Shown here piece after piece: positions 33,805 to 41,889 of a stretch of 64,000 nt of DNA. How positions within the stretch are numbered: position 1 is the first letter of the stretch; the number at the start of each line of letters is the position of its first letter. The notes below the pieces were generated by a model, which was not told where the DNA came from, made no database searches, and was given only the letters and a program-made list of their open reading frames with translations. The stretch spans positions 1,240,001 to 1,304,000 of the forward strand of contig NZ_JBHFPV010000001.1 in NCBI RefSeq assembly GCF_042611095.1. The letters are read 5' to 3'. This stretch comes from Meishania litoralis (GTDB taxonomy: Bacteria; Bacteroidota; Bacteroidia; Flavobacteriales; Flavobacteriaceae). Made by a program: the position numbers and the translations under genes.

Positions 33805-34169
33805 TACCCTGCTCTCTTATTGACATATTTGATATAGTTTGCTAATTGTTTCGATATATTCGTTACTTGAGTTTTCAAATCGGCCAAATCGCTGTTCTCA
33901 AAATATCCTACCTCAACCATTAAATTGAACAAGTTTCTGACTTCGCCTGCCGAACCTTTTGAAAAATACAAGTACCTTATCAACTCCTTGTCCGTTTCCC
34001 TTTCAAAACCTTCTGAAATATTATTCGAAATTGAAATAGTTGCTCTTCTTACTTGGTCAACCATCGCAAAGTCGTTTTTCAAAGGCCTCTTTTCCAATAA
34101 CTTGTACACTTCTCCCGTAAATATGATAGTCGCTTTGTAAACTTCCAAATCTTCGAAAGAACTATACAT
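33801..34169 (-). CDS. Four-helix-bundle (S23-type) protein
   Basis: 122 residues, intact. Opens MYSSFEDLEVYKATIIFTGE and carries the family block FAMVDQVRRATISISNNISE-GFER and later IRYLYFSKGSAGEVRNLFNL, the pattern of the small four-helix-bundle family first described from 23S rRNA intervening sequences; related folds occur as accessory (Avd) proteins of diversity-generating retroelements. No reverse transcriptase or variable repeat is near. It is inserted between the sufA-like gene and sufB, flanked by short tandem repeats. Relative of the broken copy at 14126-14482. Function unknown. Confidence 0.88.
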   Translation of the reverse strand: MYSSFEDLEVYKATIIFTGEVYKLLEKRPLKNDFAMVDQVRRATISISNNISEGFERETDKELIRYLYFSKGSAGEVRNLFNLMVEVGYFENSDLADLKTQVTNISKQLANYIKYVNKRAGY

Positions 34170-34207
34170 TTTTACTTTTTCTCATTGCACTTTAACTTTT
34201 TTACTTC
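34170..34207. repeat. T-rich tandem repeat, sufA side of the four-helix-bundle gene
   Basis: Units TTTACTTTTT, CTTTAAC, TTTTTTACTT just upstream of the gene start. Reverse complement gives AGTAAAAAAGTTAAAG, similar to the AGTCAAA tract on the other side. Similarity is approximate. Confidence 0.4.
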
Positions 34208-34210
34208 TAT

Positions 34211-34540
34211 CTACAGTGAAAAACTTTCCCCGCAACCACATGTACGCTGGGCATTCGGATTATTGAACACAAACCCCTTGCCGTTAAGTCCGCCTGAATA
34301 TTCCAAGGTCGTGCCCACTAGATATAGAAAACTCTTTTTGTCGACGATGATGCGCACATCGTTGTCTTCAAAGATCTTATCTGCCTCCCCTATCTTGTCG
34401 TCAAACTTGAGTTCGTAAGAAAGTCCGCTGCAACCGCCACTTTTTACACCCACACGTACATAAGCCTTGGTAGCGTCAAAACCTTCCTCAGTCATCAGGC
34501 CGATAACCTTCTTCTTCGCCGTTTCAGAAACTTGTATCAT
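34211..34540 (-). CDS. sufA: HesB/IscA-type Fe-S carrier (SufA-like)
   Basis: 109 residues. A-type carrier that accepts clusters from SufBCD and passes them to apoproteins. The three ligand Cys are visible: one in VGVKSGGCSGLSYELKFDD and two in the C-terminal QRTCGCGESFSL. First gene of the SUF transcript (sufA, four-helix gene, sufB, MBL, sufC, sufD, sufS, sufE, DUF59, DUF2480). Symbol is by position and family; iscA/erpA-type naming is equally possible. A promoter element and a dyad lie just upstream. Confidence 0.92.
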   Translation of the reverse strand: MIQVSETAKKKVIGLMTEEGFDATKAYVRVGVKSGGCSGLSYELKFDDKIGEADKIFEDNDVRIIVDKKSFLYLVGTTLEYSGGLNGKGFVFNNPNAQRTCGCGESFSL

Positions 34541-34541
34541 T

Positions 34542-34560
34542 ATTTGGTACGATTCTAAAT
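34542..34560. promoter_or_regulatory. 19-bp dyad at the SUF transcript start, candidate operator
   Basis: ATTTGGTACGATTCTAAAT: right arm TTCTAAAT is identical to that of the dyad upstream of the AraC gene (11075-11093); left arm matches ATTTAGAA in 6 of 8 places; same 3-bp centre length. It covers the predicted +1 to +19 of the SUF mRNA and ends next to the sufA ATG, an ideal place for a repressor. Confidence 0.5.
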
Positions 34561-34566
34561 AGTTTA

Positions 34567-34574
34567 CAAATATA
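34567..34574 (-). promoter_or_regulatory. Candidate -7 element of the SUF operon
   Basis: Minus strand TATATTTG matches TAnnTTTG, predicting a start near 34560, about 20 bp before the sufA ATG. No TTG lies at -33, which may mean help from an activator. Confidence 0.5.
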
Positions 34575-34674
34575 TAGCATTAGTAGGGTTTTACCGCATT
34601 TACTAACATTATTATAACGTATTGAAATATAAGATTTTGTTATGGTAGTAGTTACCTAAGAAAAAGAAAGTGAC

Positions 34675-36015
34675 TTATCTGATTTTCATTACTATCAGGT
34701 CGGTCTTTCCCCTATTTTGAAGATCAGGAAAATCGGAGCTTGAGGTCTCCCCGACGACGATAATACTTTTGTCGGAATTTTCTAAAGTGTCGAACCCGAA
34801 GTCGACTCCCGAACCTCCAAAGGTTTTTTGCCAAACCATATGCCCTTCTGAATCGGTTTTCACAAGCCAGATATCATTCTCTCCCTCATTGTGGATTAAA
34901 TCGACATCATTGCTTTTTGAATTTCCGGTGACCATAAAGCCTCCATCGGAACAGGTTCTTACGCTTTGCGCCGCGTCAAACAATGTTCCTCCAAAAGTCC
35001 TTTCCCAAACAAGATTGCCCTTATCGTCGATTTTGATCAGCCAAATATCGGATTCGCCGTTATTCTTTGCTACATCGGTATCATTGCTGAAAGTATTGCC
35101 CGTTATTACGTAACCATTGTCATTCGTTTTGGCAATATCCTGTGCTATTTCGATACCTGAGCCACCAAAGGAACGTTGCCACAACAAATTGCCATCAACA
35201 TCGACCTTTACGACCCAAAAATCATAGCTGCCCTTGCTATCGCTTACATCAAAATCTACGCTCTCGGAAAAACCAGTCATTACAAAGCCCCCATCATCGG
35301 CCTGTACCACGGCATGGGCCCTATCGTTGTTCGAACCCCCAAAATAACTTCGCCATTCGATATTCCCCATGGCATCGATCTTGGTCCCCCAGAATTCACC
35401 TACTCCATGGCGGGTAAGCGAGCTTCCTTTTTCATTGTATCCGTCAGCCCTGGCCAATGTTATATCCAAAAATCCCACGAAGAAAAATCCCCCATCTTCG
35501 GTTTGTAGGATATCGTAGGAGTGATCGTGACCCGAAAAACCGTAACTTCTCTCCCATTCGATACTACCTTGGGCATTCAACTTGATTATCCAATTGTCAT
35601 GAAATCCTTCATTGTTGCTTCCATCGCCATCCGCACTTTGGGCATATCCGGTCAAAGCGAATCCTCCATCTGAGGTCTGCACCAAACTTTGTCCTAGATC
35701 TTGCCCGCTTCCACCATAGGTTCTGTTCCATTCAAGATCACCCATAGCGTCGAACTTAAGCAACCAATAATCATCGACGGGAAGGTTTTTGAAGTCAAGG
35801 TCGCCATCAACGCTATTCGTATACCCCAAAACGGCAAAACCGCCATCTGAAGTGCCAATTATCTTACGTGCCGTTTCTTCACCTGAACCGCCAAAACGCT
35901 TCACCCATTCTAGTTCGCCAATAAAAGCGACCTCTGAACGGCCATCAAAATTTTCGCTATCCGTAGAACAAGAAATTAGCACAAAAAGTAATGGAATGAA
36001 AAGGCATTTGTTCAT
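34675..36015 (-). CDS. Lipoprotein with seven propeller-type repeats
   Basis: 446 residues. Lipoprotein signal MNKCLFIPLLFVLISCSTD. The mature part is made of seven repeats of about 50-60 residues with consensus W-x-R/K-x-F/Y-G-G-S-x-x-D/E ... T-x-D-G-G-F-x-x-x-G-x-x-x-S ... D-x-W-L/V-x-K-x-D-x-x-G-x-x-x-W; examples are WNRTYGGSGQDLGQSL and WQRSFGGSGIEIAQDI. Seven repeats suggest a seven-bladed beta-propeller. Exported, probably surface-exposed; ligand unknown. It overlaps the upstream choice-of-anchor B gene by 4 bp and is the second gene of that pair. Confidence 0.85.
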   Translation of the reverse strand: MNKCLFIPLLFVLISCSTDSENFDGRSEVAFIGELEWVKRFGGSGEETARKIIGTSDGGFAVLGYTNSVDGDLDFKNLPVDDYWLLKFDAMGDLEWNRTYGGSGQDLGQSLVQTSDGGFALTGYAQSADGDGSNNEGFHDNWIIKLNAQGSIEWERSYGFSGHDHSYDILQTEDGGFFFVGFLDITLARADGYNEKGSSLTRHGVGEFWGTKIDAMGNIEWRSYFGGSNNDRAHAVVQADDGGFVMTGFSESVDFDVSDSKGSYDFWVVKVDVDGNLLWQRSFGGSGIEIAQDIAKTNDNGYVITGNTFSNDTDVAKNNGESDIWLIKIDDKGNLVWERTFGGTLFDAAQSVRTCSDGGFMVTGNSKSNDVDLIHNEGENDIWLVKTDSEGHMVWQKTFGGSGVDFGFDTLENSDKSIIVVGETSSSDFPDLQNRGKTDLIVMKIR

Positions 36016-37271
36016 GAATTCGACTTTTTGACCACAAAAAGGCCGCGGTTGATATCGCTGACAATGATCTTACCGCTTTCAAAATAAGGATACACACTCC
36101 AAACACCATTAAAACCAGCGGTATTAGAGGTAGGGAAGGTATCGAAAAACCCTGCTTGCACAATCGATTTTGCATCAATGCCGGAAATATCAAGTACGCG
36201 TATGCCTGCCGTATAATTGGCCAGATAATATTCATCGCCCTTTACGTAACCGTTATGATCGATCGCCGAGACTGGGCCAGTGTATTCCGTGTGTAGTACG
36301 GGATTGTCCAAATCGGTAAAATCAAAGACCAACGTACGCGTATTGGTGCCAAAGTTTATTTCATCAAGTTCGTCTCCTAGTATGAAATAACGTTGGTCTT
36401 CTGTAAACCACCCTTGGTGTGTATAGGCCCTGTTACCGTAAGACAAGGAAGAAATTTCGACAGGATTGTCCTTATCGGTCACGTCGGCAATTATTACATT
36501 GGTCTCGTTCGCCCCGATATAGATTTCAGAGCCTGTATAATCTGTATCGGGGCCATTATAGGTAACTACTTGTGCATCATGTGAGTATCCACTGGCACCG
36601 TAGCCCCCCACCGGCACAGGGTTCTTAGGGTCTTGAATATCAATGAAATGTGCCCCGCCCTGAAAGGCATCTCCCCGATTGGTGCCGACCACATAGGCAA
36701 AACCGGTATCTTCATTGATAACAATATTATGGGCCCTTCCCAAACCGGTATAATGTGCATCGGCATCAAAAGTCTGGGGCGGGTTTGCCACATCGCGCAA
36801 GCGGGTCAAATCAAATACTTGCATACCATGGGCATCGTCACCCGAATTATTGTCCGCTACAACAAAGGCATGGTCTTGATGAACTTTAATGTCTCTCCAC
36901 GTATCGGAGACCGTGGCGGTTGGCAGCTTGCCCAAATAGATTAAATTTTCGGTATCCGATATATCGATGAAGGCGGTTCCGTTGTCCAGTCCCATCAATG
37001 CGTACTCTTTTCCTGTGGTTACATCGGTCCAACCCCAAATATCATTGGCGGCCCGGGCGCTGAAATCGGCCAAAGGAATCTGCCCCAAAAGATCAAATCC
37101 CTCACAGGGGTATTCACCTGCCTTACCATTATCACAGGGTTTGAAGGCCGTTTCGACTTGATTGCCTTCGCCCTCTATACCATTATCGTCCGCAACGGGG
37201 TTTTCTTGGTCATTGGAGCATCCTGAGAAATAGAATAGTATGACTACCAGCAAGACAATTGATCTTTTCAT
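36012..37271 (-). CDS. Choice-of-anchor B family (LVIVD repeat) lipoprotein
   Basis: 419 residues; lipoprotein signal MKRSIVLLVVILFYFSGCSN. Contains the family start (NGKAGEYPCEGFDLLGQIPL, DIWGWTDVTTGKEYALMGL) and LVIVD-type repeats (GTAFIDISDTENLIYLGKLP; HGMQVFDLTRLRDV; HFIDIQDPKNPVPVGGY; NVIIADVTDKDNPVEISSL; GIRVLDISGIDA), forming a propeller-like fold. Proteins of this group carry different C-terminal anchors; here the anchor is the N-terminal lipid. Function unknown; exported. First gene of a two-gene unit with the seven-repeat lipoprotein. Confidence 0.88.
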   Translation of the reverse strand: MKRSIVLLVVILFYFSGCSNDQENPVADDNGIEGEGNQVETAFKPCDNGKAGEYPCEGFDLLGQIPLADFSARAANDIWGWTDVTTGKEYALMGLDNGTAFIDISDTENLIYLGKLPTATVSDTWRDIKVHQDHAFVVADNNSGDDAHGMQVFDLTRLRDVANPPQTFDADAHYTGLGRAHNIVINEDTGFAYVVGTNRGDAFQGGAHFIDIQDPKNPVPVGGYGASGYSHDAQVVTYNGPDTDYTGSEIYIGANETNVIIADVTDKDNPVEISSLSYGNRAYTHQGWFTEDQRYFILGDELDEINFGTNTRTLVFDFTDLDNPVLHTEYTGPVSAIDHNGYVKGDEYYLANYTAGIRVLDISGIDAKSIVQAGFFDTFPTSNTAGFNGVWSVYPYFESGKIIVSDINRGLFVVKKSNS

Positions 37272-37574
37272 TTATTTAAAAATTTGTATTAATCTAAAAA
37301 TGAGTATAATAAAAATTTTATGCATAAATCAACCGCTGCGCTTTCGCATAAAAAATTTAATTATTTCGGTTGGTATGCAAAAAATTAAATTTGCTTATGC
37401 TCATTTCATAGCATTGAAATTGAATTCGTTAGGTCAAAGATAATGATTCGGTAATATTGTCCCCTAAAATTTTGGAGGCATCTACCTTCAATCCAATAGA
37501 ATTGATTATCTTGATGCTCACTTTTTTAAACTGTTAAACCGTATAGCTTTATGCCTAAAAAGAAGACCGAACCA

Positions 37575-39008
37575 ATGAACAAATCACGAAGAACTTTTGT
37601 CAAGAATTCTGGACTGGCCGCAGCTGGATTCATGATCGTGCCTAGACACGTATTGGGAGGCCAGGGTTTCGTGCCCCCTAGCGACAAACTGAATATTGCC
37701 GGTATCGGGGCCGGCGGAAAGGGAACAAGCGATATCGCATCTTTTGCCGAGAGTCCGAATGTCAATATCGTTGCCCTTTGTGATGTAGATGACAGACAGG
37801 CCGTAAAATCGCGCGAATCTTTTCCAAAGGCGAGCTACTACCACGACTTTAGAAAAATGCTCGAAAAGGAAAAGGACAATATCGATGCGGTATCGGTATC
37901 GACACCGGACCATAACCACGCCGTGGCGGCCTATCAGGCCATGGCCATGGGCAAGCACGTCTACGTTCAAAAACCGCTTACCCATGATATTTGGGAGGCC
38001 AGAATGCTGACCGAGGCCGCAAAAGAATTCAAGGTCGTCACCCAAATGGGGAATCAAGGCGGTTCCGGGGACGGTGTTCGAAAAATGAAGGAAATCTATG
38101 ATACGGGCATCATTGGTGAGGTACATACGGTAAAATGCTGGACAAACCGTGCCATTTGGCCACAAGCACTGCAAACACCGACGAAAAAAAATAAAATTCC
38201 CAAAGGTCTGGATTGGGACCTGTGGCTCGGTACCGCCAAAATGAGGGATTACAACGATGCCTATTTACCATTCGACTGGAGGGGCTGGTCAGACTTCGGC
38301 ACAGGAGCCCTCGGCGATATGGCCTGTCATATTATGGATCCCGTATATCGAATACTTCCCATTCTCTATCCAAATAGTGTGGAATGTAGTGTCTCAGACT
38401 CTTTTATCGGTAATTTTCAGTATAAGGAGTACCCAGGAAGTTTTCCGAATTCTAGTAAGATACATCTAAGCTATCCGAGAACCGACGGAATGGGCACTGT
38501 AAAAGTTACTTGGATGGATGGTGGACTACTCCCCGAGCGACCCGACGAAATGGGCGATGACGAAGCGTTGGGCAACTGGGACGGCGGTGTGCTCTTTATC
38601 GGTACCAAAGGGAAATTGTTGGCCGATTGTTACGGGGCCAACCCTAGGCTATTGCCTTTGACACTCAACGAACAATTTGAAGTCGAGGAAACCATCGCAA
38701 GGGTTCCCGAGGGGCACTACCTTCAATGGGTAAATGCCTGTATCGCAGGTTATGGCAATGCCGAGACCAGCTCATCGTTCGACTATGCCGGACCTTTCAC
38801 CGAAAGCATCCTTATCGGTAATTTGGCGCTAAAAGCCTATTTCGAAGAAGATCCCACAATAGAAAATACGGGCTTCTGGGGCAGTGGTGCCCGCTACTAC
38901 GGTAGAAAGCGCCTACTTTGGGATGCCGAGAATATGAAAATTACCAATTTCGAACCTGCCAACAAATATGTAAAACGCACGTACCGAGATGGTTATTCTT
39001 TAGGATAA
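37575..39008 (+). CDS. Gfo/Idh/MocA family oxidoreductase with Tat signal
   Basis: The frame opens at 37551, but the ATG at 37575 starts a twin-arginine signal (MNKSRRTFVKNSGLAAAGF), so I use it (477 residues). NAD(P)-binding fold: LNIAGIGAGGKGTSDIASFA, VALCDVDDRQAVKSRESFP, VSVSTPDHNHAVAAYQAMAM, HVYVQKPLTHDIWEARMLTE with the catalytic Lys. C-terminal domain carries GWSDFGTGALGDMACHIMDP with the His. Tat-exported members of this family in Bacteroidota act on sugars or glycosides in the periplasm; substrate unknown. Upstream 279 bp (37272-37550) holds only AT-rich sequence without a clear promoter pair. Confidence 0.88.
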   Translation: MNKSRRTFVKNSGLAAAGFMIVPRHVLGGQGFVPPSDKLNIAGIGAGGKGTSDIASFAESPNVNIVALCDVDDRQAVKSRESFPKASYYHDFRKMLEKEKDNIDAVSVSTPDHNHAVAAYQAMAMGKHVYVQKPLTHDIWEARMLTEAAKEFKVVTQMGNQGGSGDGVRKMKEIYDTGIIGEVHTVKCWTNRAIWPQALQTPTKKNKIPKGLDWDLWLGTAKMRDYNDAYLPFDWRGWSDFGTGALGDMACHIMDPVYRILPILYPNSVECSVSDSFIGNFQYKEYPGSFPNSSKIHLSYPRTDGMGTVKVTWMDGGLLPERPDEMGDDEALGNWDGGVLFIGTKGKLLADCYGANPRLLPLTLNEQFEVEETIARVPEGHYLQWVNACIAGYGNAETSSSFDYAGPFTESILIGNLALKAYFEEDPTIENTGFWGSGARYYGRKRLLWDAENMKITNFEPANKYVKRTYRDGYSLG

Positions 39009-39030
39009 GTCTTCTGCAATTAAGAATATC

Positions 39031-39063
39031 AAAACCGGGGATTGATGTCTTCGGTTTTTTTTA
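39031..39063 (+). terminator. Intrinsic terminator after the oxidoreductase gene
   Basis: AAAACCGGGGA (39031-39041), 6-nt loop, TCTTCGGTTTT (39048-39058) with two G-U pairs, followed by more T. Lies 22 bp after the stop codon. Confidence 0.75.
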
Positions 39064-39099
39064 TTCATGAATTTTGTATTTACACCTTACTTTTGTGCC

Positions 39100-40152
39100 A
39101 TGCTAGAAGACAAAAATCAAGAACGCACCTCTTTGGAAAAACTGGGTGAATTCGGACTTATAGACCATCTCACCCAAAATTTCCAGATTCAAAACGAATC
39201 GACTTTAAAAGGCATCGGGGACGATGCCGCAATACTTGACTTTGGTGACAAAAAGGCCGTCGTTACCACAGACTTGCTTATTGAGGGGATTCACTTCGAC
39301 CTCAGCTATATGCCCTTGAAACATTTGGGCTATAAGGCCGTAATGGTAAATCTCTCCGATGTATATGCCATGAATGCCCAAGCGACGCAGATTACGGTGT
39401 CCATAGCAGCTTCGAACCGCTTCCCGCTGGAGGCTTTGGAAGAATTGTATGCGGGAATTCTGCTGGCGACCAAAACCTATGGGGTCGATTTGATCGGAGG
39501 CGATACGACATCGTCACAAACAGGATTACTGATCAGCATCACCGCACTGGGGGAAGCATCCGAAGAAAAAATAACCTACCGAGACGGAGCCAAACCCAAT
39601 GATCTTTTGGTCGTCACAGGCGACCTTGGCGGAGCTTATCTAGGCCTACAGGTACTGGAGCGCGAAAAAGAGGTTTTTAAGGTAAACCCAAACAACCAGC
39701 CCGACCTTGAACCCTATTCGTACATTGTCGAACGACAATTAAAACCAGAGGCTCGAAAAGACATGGTCAAACTTTTGAACGACCTGAACGTCAAACCTAC
39801 GGCGATGATCGATATCAGCGATGGGCTTTCCTCAGAAATCTTGCATCTCTGCAAGAACAGCAAGGTAGGATGTAATTTGTTCGAGGAGAAAATTCCATTG
39901 GATCCCACGGTCATTTCGGCCTGTGAAGAGTTCAAATTGGACAGCACGACCGTAGCCCTCAATGGCGGTGAAGATTACGAACTGTTGTTCACGATCGATC
40001 AAAGTGATTTCGACAGGATCAAGGGCAATCCGAATTTAACGGTAATCGGGCACATGACCGATATCGCCGATGGGGCTCATTTGATCTCAAGGGCCAATAC
40101 CAAAATACCGTTGACGGCTCAGGGATGGAATTCTTTCGATCCACCCAAATAG
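39100..40152 (+). CDS. thiL: Thiamine-monophosphate kinase
   Basis: Phosphorylates thiamine monophosphate to the diphosphate cofactor. The frame extends to 39067, but the family start MLEDKNQERTSLEKLGEFGL is at 39100 (350 residues). Seen: LKGIGDDAAILDFGDKKAVV (nucleotide/metal Asp pair), TDLLIEGIHFDLSYMPLKHL, YGVDLIGGDTTSSQTGLLIS, AMIDISDGLSSEILHLCKNS, and ALNGGEDYELLFTIDQSDF. The C-terminal block KGNPNLTVIGHMTDIADGAH recurs as a remnant at 41237-41335, beyond the next gene. Confidence 0.95.
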   Translation: MLEDKNQERTSLEKLGEFGLIDHLTQNFQIQNESTLKGIGDDAAILDFGDKKAVVTTDLLIEGIHFDLSYMPLKHLGYKAVMVNLSDVYAMNAQATQITVSIAASNRFPLEALEELYAGILLATKTYGVDLIGGDTTSSQTGLLISITALGEASEEKITYRDGAKPNDLLVVTGDLGGAYLGLQVLEREKEVFKVNPNNQPDLEPYSYIVERQLKPEARKDMVKLLNDLNVKPTAMIDISDGLSSEILHLCKNSKVGCNLFEEKIPLDPTVISACEEFKLDSTTVALNGGEDYELLFTIDQSDFDRIKGNPNLTVIGHMTDIADGAHLISRANTKIPLTAQGWNSFDPPK

Positions 40153-40159
40153 AATTGAT

Positions 40160-41191
40160 ATGGCAGGTATGGTAAAATCGGCCCGTTATTTATCCATTTT
40201 GTTCTTGATATTGTCACTTTTGGGATGTGCTCCTATTCCCAAACTCTCAAAAGAACAGAGACGAACAATCAGATCGGTACTTAAAACGGCCCCGCCAGAG
40301 GTCGTCAAAGGGCAAACCGGTTATGCGGTCAACGACGGAAACAAAATATGGTACGAGCAAATACCTGCAAAAACGAATAAAAAGGGCACGGTGCTTTTGA
40401 TTATGGGCAACGGACAAGATGCCTTGGCCTGGCCGCCCGATTTTATTTCATATTTTAACGATGCCGGTTATGAGATAATACGGTTCGACCATCGAGGCAC
40501 AGGTCTTTCTTCCTACGTCAAAAAGTGGAAAAAGTTGGATCCGTACACCTTGAACGATATGGCCGACGATGCCATTGCCATACTTGACACGCTCGCTATT
40601 GAAAAAGCACATATCGTAGGTGCCTCAATGGGAGGGATGATCGCACAGCTAATCGCCATAGAACACCCCGAAAGATCTGCTACCCTGACATCGATAATGT
40701 CATCGGGGCATGTCATGGATGATAAATTGCCCCCCATGTCAAACGAAGTACTACCAAAAATGATAAGCGCTGTATTGAACCATGGATTTTTTGGAAACAA
40801 GAAAGGACAGATCAAGCGCCAAATCGTTCAAAAAAGAATACTGATGGGCGGTGCAACCGGTGAAATCGATGTCAAGACCTTGACTGAAGTTTCATATTAC
40901 AATCTAAAGAAACGCGACGGTTACAATCTAATGGCCGCCCGACACCATTTTGCGGCAATTCTATTATCAGGTTCGCGATATGATCAATTGAGCAATTTGA
41001 AAATTCCCGTATTGTTGGTCCATGGGGAAAAGGATCCCGTGATGCCCATCGAACACAGTAAAAAGTTGGATTCGATCATACCCGGTTCGACACATCTGTG
41101 GATCGAGAATATGGGTCATGACCTGCCCGATGAAGCGATACCGGAAATAACGGCCAAGATAATTTCGAACTTAACAAGAAAAGAAGATTGA
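40160..41191 (+). CDS. Alpha/beta hydrolase lipoprotein
   Basis: 343 residues. N-terminal lipoprotein signal (KSARYLSILFLILSLLGCAP, lipobox LLGC). Alpha/beta hydrolase fold with oxyanion block LLIMGNGQDALAWPPDF, nucleophile elbow HIVGASMGGMIAQLIAIEHP (GASMGG, Ser), acid in VLLVHGEKDPVMPIEHSKKL, and His in IENMGHDLPDEA. Complete triad, so likely an active esterase or lipase-like enzyme in the periplasm. Starts 7 bp after thiL. A thiL-like 3' remnant follows, so the gene may have been inserted at or near the 3' end of thiL. Confidence 0.87.
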   Translation: MAGMVKSARYLSILFLILSLLGCAPIPKLSKEQRRTIRSVLKTAPPEVVKGQTGYAVNDGNKIWYEQIPAKTNKKGTVLLIMGNGQDALAWPPDFISYFNDAGYEIIRFDHRGTGLSSYVKKWKKLDPYTLNDMADDAIAILDTLAIEKAHIVGASMGGMIAQLIAIEHPERSATLTSIMSSGHVMDDKLPPMSNEVLPKMISAVLNHGFFGNKKGQIKRQIVQKRILMGGATGEIDVKTLTEVSYYNLKKRDGYNLMAARHHFAAILLSGSRYDQLSNLKIPVLLVHGEKDPVMPIEHSKKLDSIIPGSTHLWIENMGHDLPDEAIPEITAKIISNLTRKED

Positions 41192-41236
41192 GCCAATGGG
41201 CAAATTTCCCTTAGGGCAGAACATATTCCAATAAAA

Positions 41237-41335
41237 AAATTCCCGAAAATCAAGGGCAATCCTAACTTAACTATTGTGGGGCATACGACAGTTGAGAACG
41301 AAGGTGCTTTCTTAATTTCCAGGAATAACTTTTGA
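41237..41335 (+). pseudogene. Remnant of a thiL 3' end
   Basis: Frame reads KFPKIKGNPNLTIVGHTTVE and then NEGAFLISRNNF before TGA at 41333-41335. This matches the end of ThiL (DRIKGNPNLTVIGHMTDIAD, GAHLISRANTK), including the 14-base run ATCAAGGGCAATCC in DNA. There is no start and no upstream homology, so it is a fragment. Two readings: a decayed tandem duplicate, or the original thiL end displaced when the hydrolase segment came in. Confidence 0.65.
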
Positions 41336-41378
41336 ATTCCGCAACAGTTGTTACCTGAATTCTATTGCCAAAGCATAA

Positions 41379-41597
41379 TTAGGCCGCATTGCCAGCGGCT
41401 TGATGTCTCTTTTGATATATAATCTCCAATGTTTTGTTGATATCCTGCAATTCGGGGGTGAGGGTCGATAAATGTCCACCGACATCGGTGGTCACTTCCC
41501 TTCCACAATGGATGCATTTATATTCTTTGATGTGTGAGGTAACTTTCTTTGACACCGCATAGTGGTGGCCAAAAATATTGCAAAATACTTTCTTCAT
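41379..41597 (-). CDS. Small zinc-ribbon-like protein, unknown function
   Basis: The frame extends to 41618, but MKKVFCNIFGHHYAVSKKVT at 41597 looks like the true start (72 residues). One CxxC pair is visible (YKCIHCGREV) together with an N-terminal Cys and His residues (FCNIFGHHY), enough for a zinc site. No signal peptide. Similar short proteins with an FCxxFGH start are common in Flavobacteriia as hypothetical proteins. Neighbours are the thiL remnant and brnQ; no functional link visible. Confidence 0.65.
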   Translation of the reverse strand: MKKVFCNIFGHHYAVSKKVTSHIKEYKCIHCGREVTTDVGGHLSTLTPELQDINKTLEIIYQKRHQAAGNAA

Positions 41598-41889
41598 GAT
41601 GTAGGTTTTACATTGCATTTTCGGGATTTGGGGGCCGTAGATGCAACAAACAAAAAATCAGTTTATGGGTTCGAAATGGTTCATGTCACATTTCTTTTTA
41701 AAGAACGCCTCCCTACTGTCTTTTATTGGGTCTTTCATAGTGTTCCGTCCATATTTTCGATGAACGGCATTTTTTTCGATGAACTGTGCCATAACGCCGA
41801 TGATGGACACGTATAATTTTTGTATGGAAAAACAAGTGCCAGTGCGAATGATTTTATTAATTATCTTCCGCACTGAAACGCGACCGAAG

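Noticed and set aside
37272..37550. Promoter pair for the Gfo/Idh/MocA gene
   Set aside because: TAGCTTTA near 37544 is a partial -7 match, but no TTG stands at the right distance and it lies too near the first possible start.
41641..41763. 40-codon plus-strand frame (MQQTKNQFMGSKW...) in the gap before brnQ
   Set aside because: No promoter, no ribosome site, low-complexity composition and no family pattern; not better than chance.
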